A stretch of DNA of 64,000 bases, from contig JAEYPF010000013.1 of NCBI GenBank assembly GCA_023411115.1, positions 1-64,000 of the forward strand. The letters are read 5' to 3'. Within the stretch, counting starts at the first letter, position 1, and every line of letters starts with the position of its first letter. Shown here piece by piece: positions 8,629-18,243 of this stretch. The DNA is from Methanobacteriota archaeon (GTDB lineage: Archaea > Methanobacteriota > Methanobacteria > Methanobacteriales > Methanobacteriaceae). Under the pieces are notes generated by a model, which made no database searches, was not told the origin of the DNA, and saw only the letters and a list, made by a program, of their open reading frames with translations. Made by a program: the position numbers and the translations under genes.

Positions 8629-9582
8629 ATGAATAAATTATTCGCTGGCATTTTATTGGGAGTTTTGGCAGTAAGTGGCGTATATGGAATTTACAGTTAT
8701 AACTATCATCAAGAAGATACAGTTCGCATTGGATATCTGGCAAATGACCAGCACAGCGCAGCATTAGCCATTGCGAATGCAAAGGGAATGTATGAATCTG
8801 AAGGGATGAAGGTTGAACTGCAGCAGTTTAATGTTGGCGCAGATATAGTGATAGCTATGGCCGCTGGGCAAATCGATGTGGGATATGTTGGAACTGCACC
8901 TGCAACAATGGCTATAGATAATGGAATGCCGTTAAAAATTGTTGGGGCTGTAAATGAAGAGGGCAGCGGCATTGTAATTTCACCAAATTCAACTATTAAT
9001 AATGTAACTGATTTTGAAGGCCATACTTTAGTTATGCCCTCTAAAGGTTCTATACAGGACATTCTATTAAATTATTTACTTCAAGAAAATAACATAAACC
9101 CTGAATCAATTGATATAAGGGAAATGCAAACATCTTTAATGCCTGCAGCTATTCAATCTGGAAAAGTTGAGGGATACATTGTATGGGAACCCTATGTTAC
9201 TCAGGCAAGTTCGGATGGATATGGAAAAACGTTCATGTATTCTGATGAAATATGGAAGAATCATCCCTGCTGCGTTATAGTAGCAAGCAATGATTTCATG
9301 CAAAATCATCCTGACAAGCTCAAAAAAATACTTAAAATACATCAGAATGCAACTGATTATATTTACAGTAATAGAAATGATGCAGTTTCAATACTCTCAA
9401 AACAGTATAAAATTGATATTAATACTGAAAAAGAGGTGCTAAGCCATATTAAATTTGTTGCAGTACCTGATGAAGATTTTATAAATAATGATCTAAAAAT
9501 AGTAAGTATTCAGAGACAAATGGGATATGTGGAGCGTAATCTAACTCAAAATGAAATATTTGACCTCAGATATTTACCTTAA
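8629..9582 (+). CDS. ABC importer substrate-binding protein, SsuA/TauA/NMT1 type
   Basis: 317 residues. An N-terminal hydrophobic anchor (KLFAGILLGVLAVSGVYGIY) is followed by a periplasmic-type binding fold: VRIGYLANDQHSAALAIA, then EGMKVELQQF, AAGQIDVGYVGTAPATMA and GYIVWEPYVTQASS. This family captures sulfonates, nitrate, pyrimidine precursors or related small molecules. The permease and ATPase follow as the next two genes, so this is a complete importer. The substrate cannot be told from sequence. No lipobox cysteine is seen, so it is probably membrane-anchored by its N-terminal helix. Confidence 0.88.
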   Translation: MNKLFAGILLGVLAVSGVYGIYSYNYHQEDTVRIGYLANDQHSAALAIANAKGMYESEGMKVELQQFNVGADIVIAMAAGQIDVGYVGTAPATMAIDNGMPLKIVGAVNEEGSGIVISPNSTINNVTDFEGHTLVMPSKGSIQDILLNYLLQENNINPESIDIREMQTSLMPAAIQSGKVEGYIVWEPYVTQASSDGYGKTFMYSDEIWKNHPCCVIVASNDFMQNHPDKLKKILKIHQNATDYIYSNRNDAVSILSKQYKIDINTEKEVLSHIKFVAVPDEDFINNDLKIVSIQRQMGYVERNLTQNEIFDLRYLP

Positions 9583-9603
9583 AAATGATTACAGGAAGAT
9601 AAT

Positions 9604-10350
9604 ATGAGAAAAATATTGATAGCACTTATAATACCGGTTTTAATTGTTATAGCATGGTCTTTACTAACTTCATTCAATATTATCCCTGAATATATACTGC
9701 CTTCTCCGTCTGATGTGTTAAATTCATTTTTAGAGTTAGCAGGAACAAATGAACTGCTTATAGATACTATAGCAACACTTTCGAGGGTTATCACTGGTTT
9801 AATCGCTGCAGCGGCAATTGCAATTCCCTTAGGAATTATTATAGGATGGTCAAAAAAAGCTGAAGGCCTCTCAAATTTAACTATTCAGATTTTAAGGCCA
9901 ATACCTCCCCTTGCATGGATACCTTTCGCCATGCTCTGGTTTGGATTAGGATTTGAATCAGCAGTTTTCATTATATTTATTGGAACATTCTTCCCTGTAC
10001 TCATTAATACAATAGATGGGGTTAAAAGAATAAATAAAGTATTTGTAGAGTCTGCATACACATTAGGTGCTTCAGAGCGTCAGATTTTAACCAATGTTGT
10101 AATGCCTGCATCTTTACCTTCAATATTCACTGGTTTAAGAGTTGGTATTGGAATAGGGTTAATGTGTACTGTTGCAGCGGAAATGATTGCTGTAAAATCT
10201 GGTTTAGGTTATCTAATAATGGAATCTATGAATTTAATAGATACGGGTGGAGTAATTGTTGGAATGCTTATAATAGGTGTTATTGGATTTTTAATGGATT
10301 ATTCATTTAGAAAGGCTGAAAATAAGTATGTTTTATGGAGTGGAAACTAA
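9604..10350 (+). CDS. ABC importer permease, SsuC/TauC type
   Basis: 248 residues with several hydrophobic helices. The BPD-transporter EAA-like loop reads ESAYTLGASERQILTNVVMP, which contacts the ATPase. The start PEYILPSPSDVL is typical of the nitrate/sulfonate permease family. It lies 21 bases after the substrate-binding gene and 15 bases before the ATPase gene, so the three are one operon. It forms the membrane channel of the importer. Confidence 0.92.
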   Translation: MRKILIALIIPVLIVIAWSLLTSFNIIPEYILPSPSDVLNSFLELAGTNELLIDTIATLSRVITGLIAAAAIAIPLGIIIGWSKKAEGLSNLTIQILRPIPPLAWIPFAMLWFGLGFESAVFIIFIGTFFPVLINTIDGVKRINKVFVESAYTLGASERQILTNVVMPASLPSIFTGLRVGIGIGLMCTVAAEMIAVKSGLGYLIMESMNLIDTGGVIVGMLIIGVIGFLMDYSFRKAENKYVLWSGN

Positions 10351-10365
10351 TAATATAGGTGAAAA

Positions 10366-11115
10366 ATGTCTAAAATAGCTATTAATAATGTTTCAAAGAT
10401 ATTTGAAAGGAAAGGAGTTCCATTTAAATCACTGGACAATATTAATCTAAAAATCAATGAAGGGGAATTTTTATGTATTTTGGGCCCTTCAGGTTGTGGA
10501 AAATCTACTATTCTCCGTATTATTGCAGGTTTAGATAAACCAAGCATAGGCGAAGTCTTAATGGATAATGAAGTTATAATTGGTCCTGATCACAAAAGAG
10601 GTATGGTTTTTCAAGAATATTCTCTCTTTCCATGGAGAAATGTAATTGATAATGTTGCATTTCCACTGGAAATGAAGGGAGTGGCAGAAGAAGAAAGGTA
10701 CAAAATTGCTGAGGAATATCTAAAAATCGTTGGCCTTGAAAAGTTTAAAGAAGCCAAAACTTATGAACTTTCTGGAGGGATGAAACAGAGAGTGGCTATT
10801 GTCAGATCACTGGCTGGAGATCCAGAAATACTTTTGATGGATGAACCATTTGGAGCTCTTGATATTCAAACCAGAAACCAGCTTCAAAAAGATTTACTGA
10901 AAATCTGGGAAGATAAGCGCAAAACAATTATTTTTGTTACTCATAGTGTTGATGAAGCAGCTTTCCTTGGAGATAGGGTCGTTGTAATTAGTAAAAGGCC
11001 GGGTAAAATAGTTCGAACTTTTAATATTGATATTAAGCGGAATAGAAATAGATTAGACCCAGAATTCATGAAATTGAAGCGTGAAATTTACGATTTCCTT
11101 GAAGGCGGGGAATGA
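10366..11115 (+). CDS. ABC importer ATP-binding protein, SsuB/TauB type
   Basis: 249 residues. Walker A GPSGCGKST, Q-loop region MVFQEYSLFPWRNV, signature LSGGMKQRVAIVRSL, Walker B ILLMDEPFGALD and H-loop IIFVTHSVDEAAFLG are all intact. The motif FPWRNV after the Q-loop is typical for this importer family. It energises the permease encoded just upstream. Third gene of the 8629-11115 operon. Confidence 0.95.
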   Translation: MSKIAINNVSKIFERKGVPFKSLDNINLKINEGEFLCILGPSGCGKSTILRIIAGLDKPSIGEVLMDNEVIIGPDHKRGMVFQEYSLFPWRNVIDNVAFPLEMKGVAEEERYKIAEEYLKIVGLEKFKEAKTYELSGGMKQRVAIVRSLAGDPEILLMDEPFGALDIQTRNQLQKDLLKIWEDKRKTIIFVTHSVDEAAFLGDRVVVISKRPGKIVRTFNIDIKRNRNRLDPEFMKLKREIYDFLEGGE

Positions 11116-11197
11116 TTCAAAAAATTTATTATTTTCTGATGATAAATAATAATTTAGAGAAAAATTATTTTGAATGAATATAAACTGAGGAAATATT

Positions 11198-11716
11198 ATG
11201 GATGTTTTTGAAGCTGTTAGTAAAAGAAGGAGTATCCGAAAATATAAAGACACCGAAGTTGATGATGAAAAACTTCAAAATATTCTGGAAGTAGCCAGAA
11301 TTGCACCATCGGCTGCAAACAGGCAGGAATGGAAATTTATAGTTGTTAAAGACAAGGAATCAAGGGAAAAACTTGTAGAAGCTGCAAATGGCCAACAATT
11401 TGTAGCTGAAGCTCCGGTTACAATTGTGGCATGTTCAACAGAATCTGAAAGGGTGATGCCCTGTGGACAACCTGCTTATACAGTGGACCTTTCAATTGCT
11501 GTGTCATTTATGATCCTTGAAGCCACAGAACAAGGTCTTGGAACATGCTGGCTTGGAGCATACGATGAAGAAAAAGTCAGAAATATTTTAAACATTCCTG
11601 AAAGAATCAGGGTTCCTGCAATGTTTACATTAGGCTATGCAGATGAAAGTCCTCATCAAAGGCCTCGTAAGCATTTGGATGAGATTGTAAGCAGTGAAAA
11701 ATACGTTACATGGTAA
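11198..11716 (+). CDS. Nitroreductase family FMN-dependent oxidoreductase
   Basis: 172 residues. It starts MDVFEAVSKRRSIRKY, the classical FMN-binding start of the family, and continues with RIAPSAANRQEWKFIVV and EATEQGLGTCWLGAYDEEKV, ending with HQRPRKHLDEIV. Such proteins reduce nitro groups, flavins or other small acceptors with NAD(P)H or reduced F420. The physiological substrate is unknown. It follows the ABC importer by 82 bases and converges with the Fe-S protein gene, leaving only two bases between them. Confidence 0.88.
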   Translation: MDVFEAVSKRRSIRKYKDTEVDDEKLQNILEVARIAPSAANRQEWKFIVVKDKESREKLVEAANGQQFVAEAPVTIVACSTESERVMPCGQPAYTVDLSIAVSFMILEATEQGLGTCWLGAYDEEKVRNILNIPERIRVPAMFTLGYADESPHQRPRKHLDEIVSSEKYVTW

Positions 11717-11718
11717 TA

Positions 11719-12426
11719 TTATTTTTTAGTTCTGCCATGTGGGCATGCATAAATACATAATCCACATACATTCCAGTCTGAATGGTCTTCGCAGTTATAA
11801 AGATATTCCTCACATTTTTTTGCATCATATCTTGCTTCTCTAGGCTCATTTTTCCTGAAAGGTTCTCCTGTAAACGCAGCTACTGGACATACTTCCACGC
11901 ACTCGTTGCATTCACCGCACTGCACCTCCACCCGTTCTCCAGTCACGATTAAAGGAGCGTCTGTAAGTACAGTTGCCCAGCGAACTCTGGGACCTGCTTC
12001 AGGAGTTACGAGCAGACAACTTTTTCCAATCCAGCCAAGACCAGCAAGATTGGCGGCTAATTTATGTGAAAATACAGCACAGATTCTTTCATTGTCATAG
12101 CGTTCTGATGCAGGCACAGGAAGTGCTTTGTGGCCACCTTGTTGTATAATACTTCCTAATTTGGATGCTAAAAGGTCAAGACGTAAATTTGTGATGTCAT
12201 AGGCGTGGCGGTAGTTAACTGCAACAGCACGATTATCTCGGTTTGGCAACTCATCGACAATGGTTTGAGGTAGTTTAATTCCAATAGAAACTGCTTTTGG
12301 ATACTGGGCGCATATTGATCCTCCCTGTGTTTCTATTGCTTCTTTTGCATTTAATAAATCTGCAACACCAAAAAAATCGGCCCCTTCATGCTCTGCCATA
12401 ATTCTAATTGTATAATCTAGTTGCAT
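11719..12426 (-). CDS. Iron-sulfur protein related to epoxyqueuosine reductase (QueG-like)
   Basis: 235 residues. The N-terminal half resembles the QueG/cobalamin-binding reductase fold (AEHEGADFFGVADL, YPKAVSIGI, LAANLAGLGWIGKS). The C-terminal half carries two 4Fe-4S clusters: CGECNECVEVCP, and CGLCIYACPHG with additional Cys upstream. It is shorter than true QueG and lacks its C-terminal HEAT repeat, so a role in tRNA queuosine synthesis is unlikely. A paralog begins at 63705. ATG preceded by GGGGAG. Confidence 0.82.
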   Translation of the reverse strand: MQLDYTIRIMAEHEGADFFGVADLLNAKEAIETQGGSICAQYPKAVSIGIKLPQTIVDELPNRDNRAVAVNYRHAYDITNLRLDLLASKLGSIIQQGGHKALPVPASERYDNERICAVFSHKLAANLAGLGWIGKSCLLVTPEAGPRVRWATVLTDAPLIVTGERVEVQCGECNECVEVCPVAAFTGEPFRKNEPREARYDAKKCEEYLYNCEDHSDWNVCGLCIYACPHGRTKK

Positions 12427-12443
12427 AATCTCCCCTTCAGTAA

Positions 12444-12905
12444 TTATTTGACATGCTCTAAAATTATATGTTTTGGAAAGAAATTATAACGGCTGTAAAA
12501 TAATAGTGCATTTTCATTACCTGCTGCAACCATCACTTTCTTAGTTTTTGCTCCCTTTTCGTCCATCCATGTAATGGCACGTTCCATAAGCTTATTTCCA
12601 ATGCCTGAAGATCTATAATTTTTATCTAAATATATTGAATCTATTTCCCCTATTAATTCATCTGAAATAGAGCTTATACAATACCCAACAACTTCGTCAG
12701 AATCATTATCTTGAGCTATGTCTATTTTTAGAATGCCATTTTCAGATTTATTTAATAATTCCTCTTTTCTATTCTGGAACTCAAATTCTGCATATCTTTC
12801 TTTAAAATGCTTGGACAAATCGCGGTGATGATCCGTTAAATTTTCCCATAAAGGTTCAATTAAGTCAATCTGGTCACTATTAAGTTCAATATAACTTATA
12901 TTCAT
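12444..12905 (-). CDS. GNAT family N-acetyltransferase
   Basis: 153 residues. The acetyl-CoA binding motif is NYRSSGIGNKLMERAITWMD, followed by ENALLFYSRYNFFPKHIIL, the usual C-terminal strand-helix of GNAT proteins. N-terminal residues WENLTDHHRDLSKHFKERY also occur in small-molecule acetyltransferases. The acceptor is unknown. It lies 17 bases upstream of the Fe-S protein gene on the same strand. The ribosome binding site is weak. Confidence 0.85.
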   Translation of the reverse strand: MNISYIELNSDQIDLIEPLWENLTDHHRDLSKHFKERYAEFEFQNRKEELLNKSENGILKIDIAQDNDSDEVVGYCISSISDELIGEIDSIYLDKNYRSSGIGNKLMERAITWMDEKGAKTKKVMVAAGNENALLFYSRYNFFPKHIILEHVK

Positions 12906-12944
12906 ATAAACACTTCAAAACCTTCGTTGATTTGCACATATGTC

Positions 12945-13628
12945 TTATTTGGGCTTTTTAGCATAAAGTACCACGAAATTATAGTATTTATAGTAAACAT
13001 CAATATCTTCAAAACCGCAGTTTCTGAGCCATTTCAGGTTATCTTCAAGTGTTGCAGGTTTATCGAACTTCATCCGTTCTATAGCGGTATCTTTTTCAGG
13101 GCCTTTAAAGTTATTTTCATCTATTTTTTTTACCCAGTTCCTTTGATAACTTTCATCAATATAGGGAGTTGGACCAATCACCTGATCCGCATTTAAAAAT
13201 ATTCCCTCAGGACTTAAAGCATCATAAACCTTTTTATATAGTTTTTCTTTATCTTGATCTTCTAAATGATGAATTGAAAGGGATGAAACTATTATATCAA
13301 ATTTATCATTGAAATCATATTCTACATAATCTGCAATGACATATTTGAAGTTATTAAATGCTTTAAATCTGTTTTTGGCTAATTTAAGCATTTCTTCTGA
13401 AAGATCAACTAAAGTAAACCCTGCTTCAGGATATTTTTCAAATAAATATTTAGTAAGTAAACCAGTCCCTGCACCTAAATCTAGTATTTTTGGGTTTTCC
13501 TTTTTAGAACTAGCAAGATCTGTAGTTATATTGTATAAGTCGTCAAAGCAAGGGATAATTAACTTCCTTATTTTATCATATTCTTCTGCATGTTGGTTAA
13601 ATTTTTCTTTTAAAGCTTCATTTGCCAT
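12945..13628 (-). CDS. Class I SAM-dependent methyltransferase
   Basis: 227 residues. The SAM-binding motif I is ILDLGAGTGLLTKYLFEKYP, followed by FTLVDLSEEML (acidic loop after strand 2), VIADYVEYDF and IIVSSLSIHHLEDQDK. The C-terminal part has KPATLEDNLKWLRNCGFEDI, as in UbiE/Tam-like small-molecule methyltransferases. Substrate unknown. It is 22 bases downstream of the aminotransferase gene, so the two may be cotranscribed. Confidence 0.88.
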   Translation of the reverse strand: MANEALKEKFNQHAEEYDKIRKLIIPCFDDLYNITTDLASSKKENPKILDLGAGTGLLTKYLFEKYPEAGFTLVDLSEEMLKLAKNRFKAFNNFKYVIADYVEYDFNDKFDIIVSSLSIHHLEDQDKEKLYKKVYDALSPEGIFLNADQVIGPTPYIDESYQRNWVKKIDENNFKGPEKDTAIERMKFDKPATLEDNLKWLRNCGFEDIDVYYKYYNFVVLYAKKPK

Positions 13629-13649
13629 TTTTGCACCTAAGATGTATCA

Positions 13650-14843
13650 TTATAATTTTTCAGTTAAAGCATTATTAAATATTTTTAATCCTTCTTGCAT
13701 CTCTTCTTTTGATATATTCAAAGCTGGAAACATTCTGATGATATTTCCCTGCGTAACATTTAACAGGAGTCCGTTATCTAAACATTTTGAATTTACATCT
13801 GCTGTAATGTCATTATCTGCTATTTCTACAGCAATTAATAATCCTTTTCCCCTTACATCTTTTATTATATCGGGATATTCTTTTTTGAATTCATTGAGTT
13901 CATTAAATGCATAGTTGCTTGTTTCTTCAACATTTTCCCAGATCTTATTATCTAACATGTATTTGATAACAGAATATGCAACAGCACAACCTAATGGGTT
14001 TCCACAATAGGTACCTCCATGATCTCCTATTTGAAGTTTATCATGTATTTCTTCTGTAATTGCAAATGCTCCAAATGGGAATCCTCCAGCGATACCCTTT
14101 GCCATGGTCAAAATATCGATTTTAATATTATCTGAAGCAAATAAAGTCCCTGTTCTATAAAACCCAGTTTGGATCTCATCTACTATCAAAAGAACATCAT
14201 TTTTAACACACAAATCAGATAAATTCTTAAGATAATCAGGATCAGGTACATTAATCCCGCCTTCGCCCTGTATTGGCTCTACTATTACGGCAGCAACATC
14301 ATTTTCTATAACAGCTTCAATTGCTTTGATATTGTCATATGGGACGAATATATGATTTGGAATTAGAGGATTAAATCTATCTCTATGACTATTTTGTCCT
14401 GTGGCAGATACTGTACTAATAGTTCGCCCATGAAAACTTTTTTCTGTGGATATGATATTGAGTTTTCCTGTTGCTTTTCTTGCAAGCTTAATAGCAGCGT
14501 CATTTGCTTCTGCTCCGCTGTTTGCAAAAAATACACGGGTTAAATTTTCAGGCAATATTTTATGCATTAGTGATATCAATTTTGACCTTGCTGGAGAATA
14601 TGTTGCCCCTGAGTTGGGATTTTGTATAAGCTTTTTACTCTGATTTAAAAGTGCTTCTGTAATTACAGGATTAGCATGCCCTATACTTGTTACTCCCCAT
14701 CCCGCAGTAAAATCGAGGTATTTCTTATCATTTTCATCGTAAACATAAACTCCATTGCCTTTTTCCATTGATATTTTTGTTTTATTTGCAAAAGAAGCGT
14801 AATGTTTGTCTTCAATTTGAATTGTATCTTGAATTTTGTCCAT
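13650..14843 (-). CDS. argD: Class III aminotransferase, acetylornithine aminotransferase-like
   Basis: 397 residues, normal for ArgD. PLP enzyme of arginine synthesis, transferring an amino group between glutamate and N-acetylglutamate semialdehyde. Visible motifs: FANSGAEANDAAIKLARKAT, FHGRTISTVSATGQ, VIVEPIQGEGGI, IVDEIQTGFYRTGT, catalytic Lys in TMAKGIAGGFPFGAF, and GTYCGNPLGCAVAY. The ending NGLLLNVTQGNIIRMFPALN resembles ArgD. Other class III aminotransferases (lysine, GABA) are close relatives, and the surroundings contain no other arg genes, so the exact substrate is less sure than the family. Confidence 0.75.
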   Translation of the reverse strand: MDKIQDTIQIEDKHYASFANKTKISMEKGNGVYVYDENDKKYLDFTAGWGVTSIGHANPVITEALLNQSKKLIQNPNSGATYSPARSKLISLMHKILPENLTRVFFANSGAEANDAAIKLARKATGKLNIISTEKSFHGRTISTVSATGQNSHRDRFNPLIPNHIFVPYDNIKAIEAVIENDVAAVIVEPIQGEGGINVPDPDYLKNLSDLCVKNDVLLIVDEIQTGFYRTGTLFASDNIKIDILTMAKGIAGGFPFGAFAITEEIHDKLQIGDHGGTYCGNPLGCAVAYSVIKYMLDNKIWENVEETSNYAFNELNEFKKEYPDIIKDVRGKGLLIAVEIADNDITADVNSKCLDNGLLLNVTQGNIIRMFPALNISKEEMQEGLKIFNNALTEKL

Positions 14844-14949
14844 AATAAGTCCTCAGTGGTTGTTAAATATCATTTATATTGTTTTAATTAACTTAAAAGT
14901 TATTTGGGTTTTGAGATGTTTCTCTCATTAGATATCTTTAATATTGTTT

Positions 14950-15918
14950 TTATCCATAATACCGTTTAAATAACCTGCAAACAGCAAGACAAATCCAGTA
15001 GGGTAAATCTTTATCTGCACCTCTTACAATTTTAACATCAAATAGTCCCTCTTTAGTTTGCTGGTTTTTTAGCCACTCCAGCGCTTCAGCTATCTGAAAA
15101 TTATCTTTAGTAAAACCTATAAATGAAATGGAGTCTAGCGCTGATATAATATCTGTAAACCAGAAGGGATAAGATACCTTTTCCCAGAAATTTTTATCTC
15201 TTCTATCAGAATACTTATCACTTTTAAAGAAACGAGAGATTAAAAGTTGCCCTGCTTTTTCAGCGCTTTCTGATTTTCGATATTCTGGATGAGCTGCAAA
15301 TGCCCTTAGCACCATTCCAGTTACTAAATGAGAAAAAGGTTTAGATTTAATAGGTTGTATAAGTTCTGGTCCATTTAAAGCATCTAGTTTTTTACCAGCA
15401 GTTCTAAGAGGTATAGCCCAACCTCCATCATACTGTCTAATAGATAAGAGCCAATCAAATCCTTTTAATATGTGTGGGTCGTTTTGATACCCTGATTTGA
15501 TTAAAAGCTCCATAATGGCTCCTGAATATGTTGTAGTATATTGATTACCATATATTCCCCGAAAATCACCCTCTTCAGTTTGAAAACGAAAAAAAAATTC
15601 AGCAGTTTTTCCTATTGCTTCATGTTTCCTTGTAAATCCATATTTTTCAACCAGATCTCTTAAAATTCTGTAGGTTTCTATTTGATTGTAATTTTCCTGT
15701 GACCGTATATGCTTGTTACCGCCAGAATATTCCCAAGAACCATCACTCTGTTGTTTTTTGAGGATTTTTTCTACTTCAGGCAATTTCCACAATATTTCAA
15801 TAGGTTCAACTTTTTTATCCAGAAGATCACGTATTGTAAAATATTTTACCGCTTCATTTTCTAAAGATAGAAGTTCAGGCACAGGATCTACTTTTAATTC
15901 TTTTTGCCATGAAGTCAT
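14950..15918 (-). CDS. Prenyltransferase/squalene-cyclase-like (alpha/alpha toroid) protein
   Basis: 322 residues. It carries repeated QW-like motifs typical of alpha/alpha toroids: LKKQQSDGSWEYSGG, FFRFQTEEGDFRGIYG, WLLSIRQYDGGWAIPL and WLKNQQTKEGLFD. These folds occur in squalene cyclases, prenyltransferase beta subunits and cobalamin-binding or complement-like proteins. At this length it is about half a terpene cyclase, and the DXDD acid motif is not seen, so cyclase activity is doubtful. Function unknown. It sits 22 bases downstream of the polB gene on the same strand. Confidence 0.65.
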   Translation of the reverse strand: MTSWQKELKVDPVPELLSLENEAVKYFTIRDLLDKKVEPIEILWKLPEVEKILKKQQSDGSWEYSGGNKHIRSQENYNQIETYRILRDLVEKYGFTRKHEAIGKTAEFFFRFQTEEGDFRGIYGNQYTTTYSGAIMELLIKSGYQNDPHILKGFDWLLSIRQYDGGWAIPLRTAGKKLDALNGPELIQPIKSKPFSHLVTGMVLRAFAAHPEYRKSESAEKAGQLLISRFFKSDKYSDRRDKNFWEKVSYPFWFTDIISALDSISFIGFTKDNFQIAEALEWLKNQQTKEGLFDVKIVRGADKDLPYWICLAVCRLFKRYYG

Positions 15919-15940
15919 TTAAACTCCTTTATAAGATCTT

Positions 15941-17743
15941 TTAAGCATCCTTTACATTTCCAGTATAAGTGGCATAAAAACCATCAGTATCGGCATAAAT
16001 GGCTTTGAAACCAAAGTCTTCTGCTTTTTTCATGGTATTTTTAATATAATCTCTTCCCCATGCCGTTACAGCGTCAGCACATTCTCTACTATACCACCGG
16101 AACCTTGGAAAACCGTAAAGGCCGTACATAGAATTTGCAAGAGTTTTTAAAGCTTGCTGCTGCACATCTAATATTCGTTTCTCCACTGGGTCGTCTATCT
16201 TTTTCATAATGTCCTTTATTTTCGCCCTTTCCTTTAGTAAATCCCCAATTATGGACGGTACAAAACCCTTAGGCTCTTTCCTGAATTTATGCGGCACTTC
16301 AGGAGCAGTATGGAATTCTTCAATGGTTTCATTTTTAATAAGAGTATCAGGAGATATATTTTTAGAGATGATTATACTTGGATAAAGGCTCTTAAAGTCA
16401 AATGAAAGGATATTTTCATGAAGACCTTTTACAGGTTCTTTAACATAACCACCAACGTAAGTAAAACCTCTTCTTCTCGAATATTCTGATTGTGAGGGTT
16501 TATTTGGTATTATTTCCTCATATTCATATGCTTTTTTTATAAGGAACCATTCGACCATCTGTCCAGATGCCATCCTTGTAATATCGAAAAAAGGCTGCCC
16601 TACAATTCTTGTAAGCTCTCTATTAATTGGTATCATTTTGTCGCCTACTTTATAAGCGGCAATGGCGTCATCCATAGAATATTCAAAGAGTTCTTCCAGT
16701 TTTTCGCCCCCGGCATCCCAGTATTTCCAGATTTCGTCTCCTTCAATATCTTCTTTATCTTCGCCAAAAAGCTCTTTATAAACCCTTTCCAGGGTATATC
16801 GGTCAAGTGTTAGATGCCTTCTCATAATGGGGTAGAGGTCAATATGTAGTCTGCCTCGAACTACAGCTGAATTTGCAAATCCTCGCCTCAAAAATTTAAT
16901 TCCTGAGCCATCTAGTCCTATGTTAAGAGGAATGCCCAATTTTCTTGCTCTATCGTTAATATAAGGGAAATCAAAATTGTCTGAACTGTATCCTAAAATC
17001 AGATCAGGATTTTCAGTATTTATAATCTCAACAAACCTTTTTATCATTTCTTTTTCATTTTCTAAGGTTTCAACATAATCAAAGGACGAATCTTTAGTTG
17101 AAAGCACTTTTTCAAACCCGAAATTGCCTGCAAAACTTATCATGATTATTTCGTCCCTATCGGCTTGGGGCATTCCCTTTGGATTTCTAACTTCAATATC
17201 AAAACTCATAACTTTTAAATGGGGAATTTCTCCATCTACAGGTTCGGGTTTTCCTTCCATATTAAAAATACACAGATTCTCATCAGTTGATGAAATTCCT
17301 GGCCCTGCTTTTTGTGTTTTACACTTTCCACTTGCTTTAACTTCTCCCATAGGGGTAAGGTTATTATCAATTAAATATCTCCTGTAAAAAGGAATGTCAT
17401 GTTCCCTGATTTCTTTTACTTCGCTGAGATCCCATATTTTATCCCGGAGTTTTGGAACATCTTGAGGATGAAATAAAATAACTTCTATCATTTCTTTTTT
17501 TATTCCAATGTCCTTTTTTTGTACAGGCTTGACTTCATCCACATCAAGTGTGTAAATTTGTTTAATACAATCATCTATATTCCCTTTTGGAATTACATAG
17601 ATGTAAGGCCTGAAGTTTCGGTCTAAAGCAATTATTGATCTTCCGCTGTCTTCTCCCAATTCTTTCCCAAAGAGTCTAACCACTGGGCGGCCGTTTTCTG
17701 TTACATAATCAATGTCTAGGAGGATGAATCGTTTAGTTTCCAT
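15941..17743 (-). CDS. polB: DNA polymerase family B, large subunit of a split enzyme
   Basis: 600 residues. Exonuclease motifs: SFDIEVRNPKG (Exo I), DNFDFPYINDRARKLG (Exo II), YSMDDAIAAYKVG (Exo III). Polymerase motifs: SFDFKSLYPSI (A), QQALKTLANSMYGLYG (B) and YADTDG (C, residues 583-588). The protein stops 12 residues after motif C at a true TAA, lacking the thumb. In Methanothermobacter PolB is naturally split at this place, with the thumb made by a separate small gene. That partner is not in this window. Role: replicative or repair DNA synthesis with proofreading. Confidence 0.92.
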   Translation of the reverse strand: METKRFILLDIDYVTENGRPVVRLFGKELGEDSGRSIIALDRNFRPYIYVIPKGNIDDCIKQIYTLDVDEVKPVQKKDIGIKKEMIEVILFHPQDVPKLRDKIWDLSEVKEIREHDIPFYRRYLIDNNLTPMGEVKASGKCKTQKAGPGISSTDENLCIFNMEGKPEPVDGEIPHLKVMSFDIEVRNPKGMPQADRDEIIMISFAGNFGFEKVLSTKDSSFDYVETLENEKEMIKRFVEIINTENPDLILGYSSDNFDFPYINDRARKLGIPLNIGLDGSGIKFLRRGFANSAVVRGRLHIDLYPIMRRHLTLDRYTLERVYKELFGEDKEDIEGDEIWKYWDAGGEKLEELFEYSMDDAIAAYKVGDKMIPINRELTRIVGQPFFDITRMASGQMVEWFLIKKAYEYEEIIPNKPSQSEYSRRRGFTYVGGYVKEPVKGLHENILSFDFKSLYPSIIISKNISPDTLIKNETIEEFHTAPEVPHKFRKEPKGFVPSIIGDLLKERAKIKDIMKKIDDPVEKRILDVQQQALKTLANSMYGLYGFPRFRWYSRECADAVTAWGRDYIKNTMKKAEDFGFKAIYADTDGFYATYTGNVKDA

Positions 17744-17907
17744 GGACTTTTATATATTGCATGAACACTATTAAATTTATGCAACAGAAATAATTGTGTT
17801 AAATGATTATTTTTAAAAATAAGTGAGTTATAGGGTTAAATAAATAATTATGTCCTATAATTTAGCCCTATTAAAAAAATAAAATGGGTATTCTAATTAT
17901 ATATTAA

Positions 17908-18243
17908 CTAAGGTGCTTTACCTTGCGCACAGAAGTATCCGCCGGGATCTCCTTCACCTAATTTATTTGCTTTCCAGACATCGCATGTACCACACTGACA
18001 CATTTTGCTTGGATCAAGATCAGGACATGATGCTTTTCCTGTGGCACAGTAAACTCCGGGTACACGTTCTGGATGTGATATTATTTCCTGTTCTGTAGCT
18101 GCTGCAGTTTCTGGTGGATCTGATGCCATGGTTTTCTTTAAATTGTCTAATTTGTCCATTGCACAGCTACTCTGCGATTGAACTGGGCATCCTGGACATT
18201 TACATTTTTGAATTGTGTCCATATTAAATTCGACATTTGCCAT
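17908..18243 (-). CDS. DUF2769 cysteine-rich protein
   Basis: 111 residues with 12 cysteines. Two cysteine clusters: KCKCPGCPVQSQSSC near the N terminus, and a C-terminal region with GVYCATGKASCPD, CQCGTCDVWK and GGYFCAQGKAP. This is the DUF2769 pattern, common in methanogens and of unknown function; the spacing suggests zinc or Fe-S binding. A shorter paralog lies 218 bases upstream on the same strand. The start has GGGGGTG before ATG. Confidence 0.8.
   Translation of the reverse strand: MANVEFNMDTIQKCKCPGCPVQSQSSCAMDKLDNLKKTMASDPPETAAATEQEIISHPERVPGVYCATGKASCPDLDPSKMCQCGTCDVWKANKLGEGDPGGYFCAQGKAP

Noticed and set aside
11719..12426. True epoxyqueuosine reductase QueG
   Set aside because: Too short, lacks the C-terminal HEAT repeat, and has a paralog at 63705; a general Fe-S reductase is safer.
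14950..15918. Squalene or terpene cyclase
   Set aside because: Only half the usual length and no DXDD acid motif seen; only the fold is supported.
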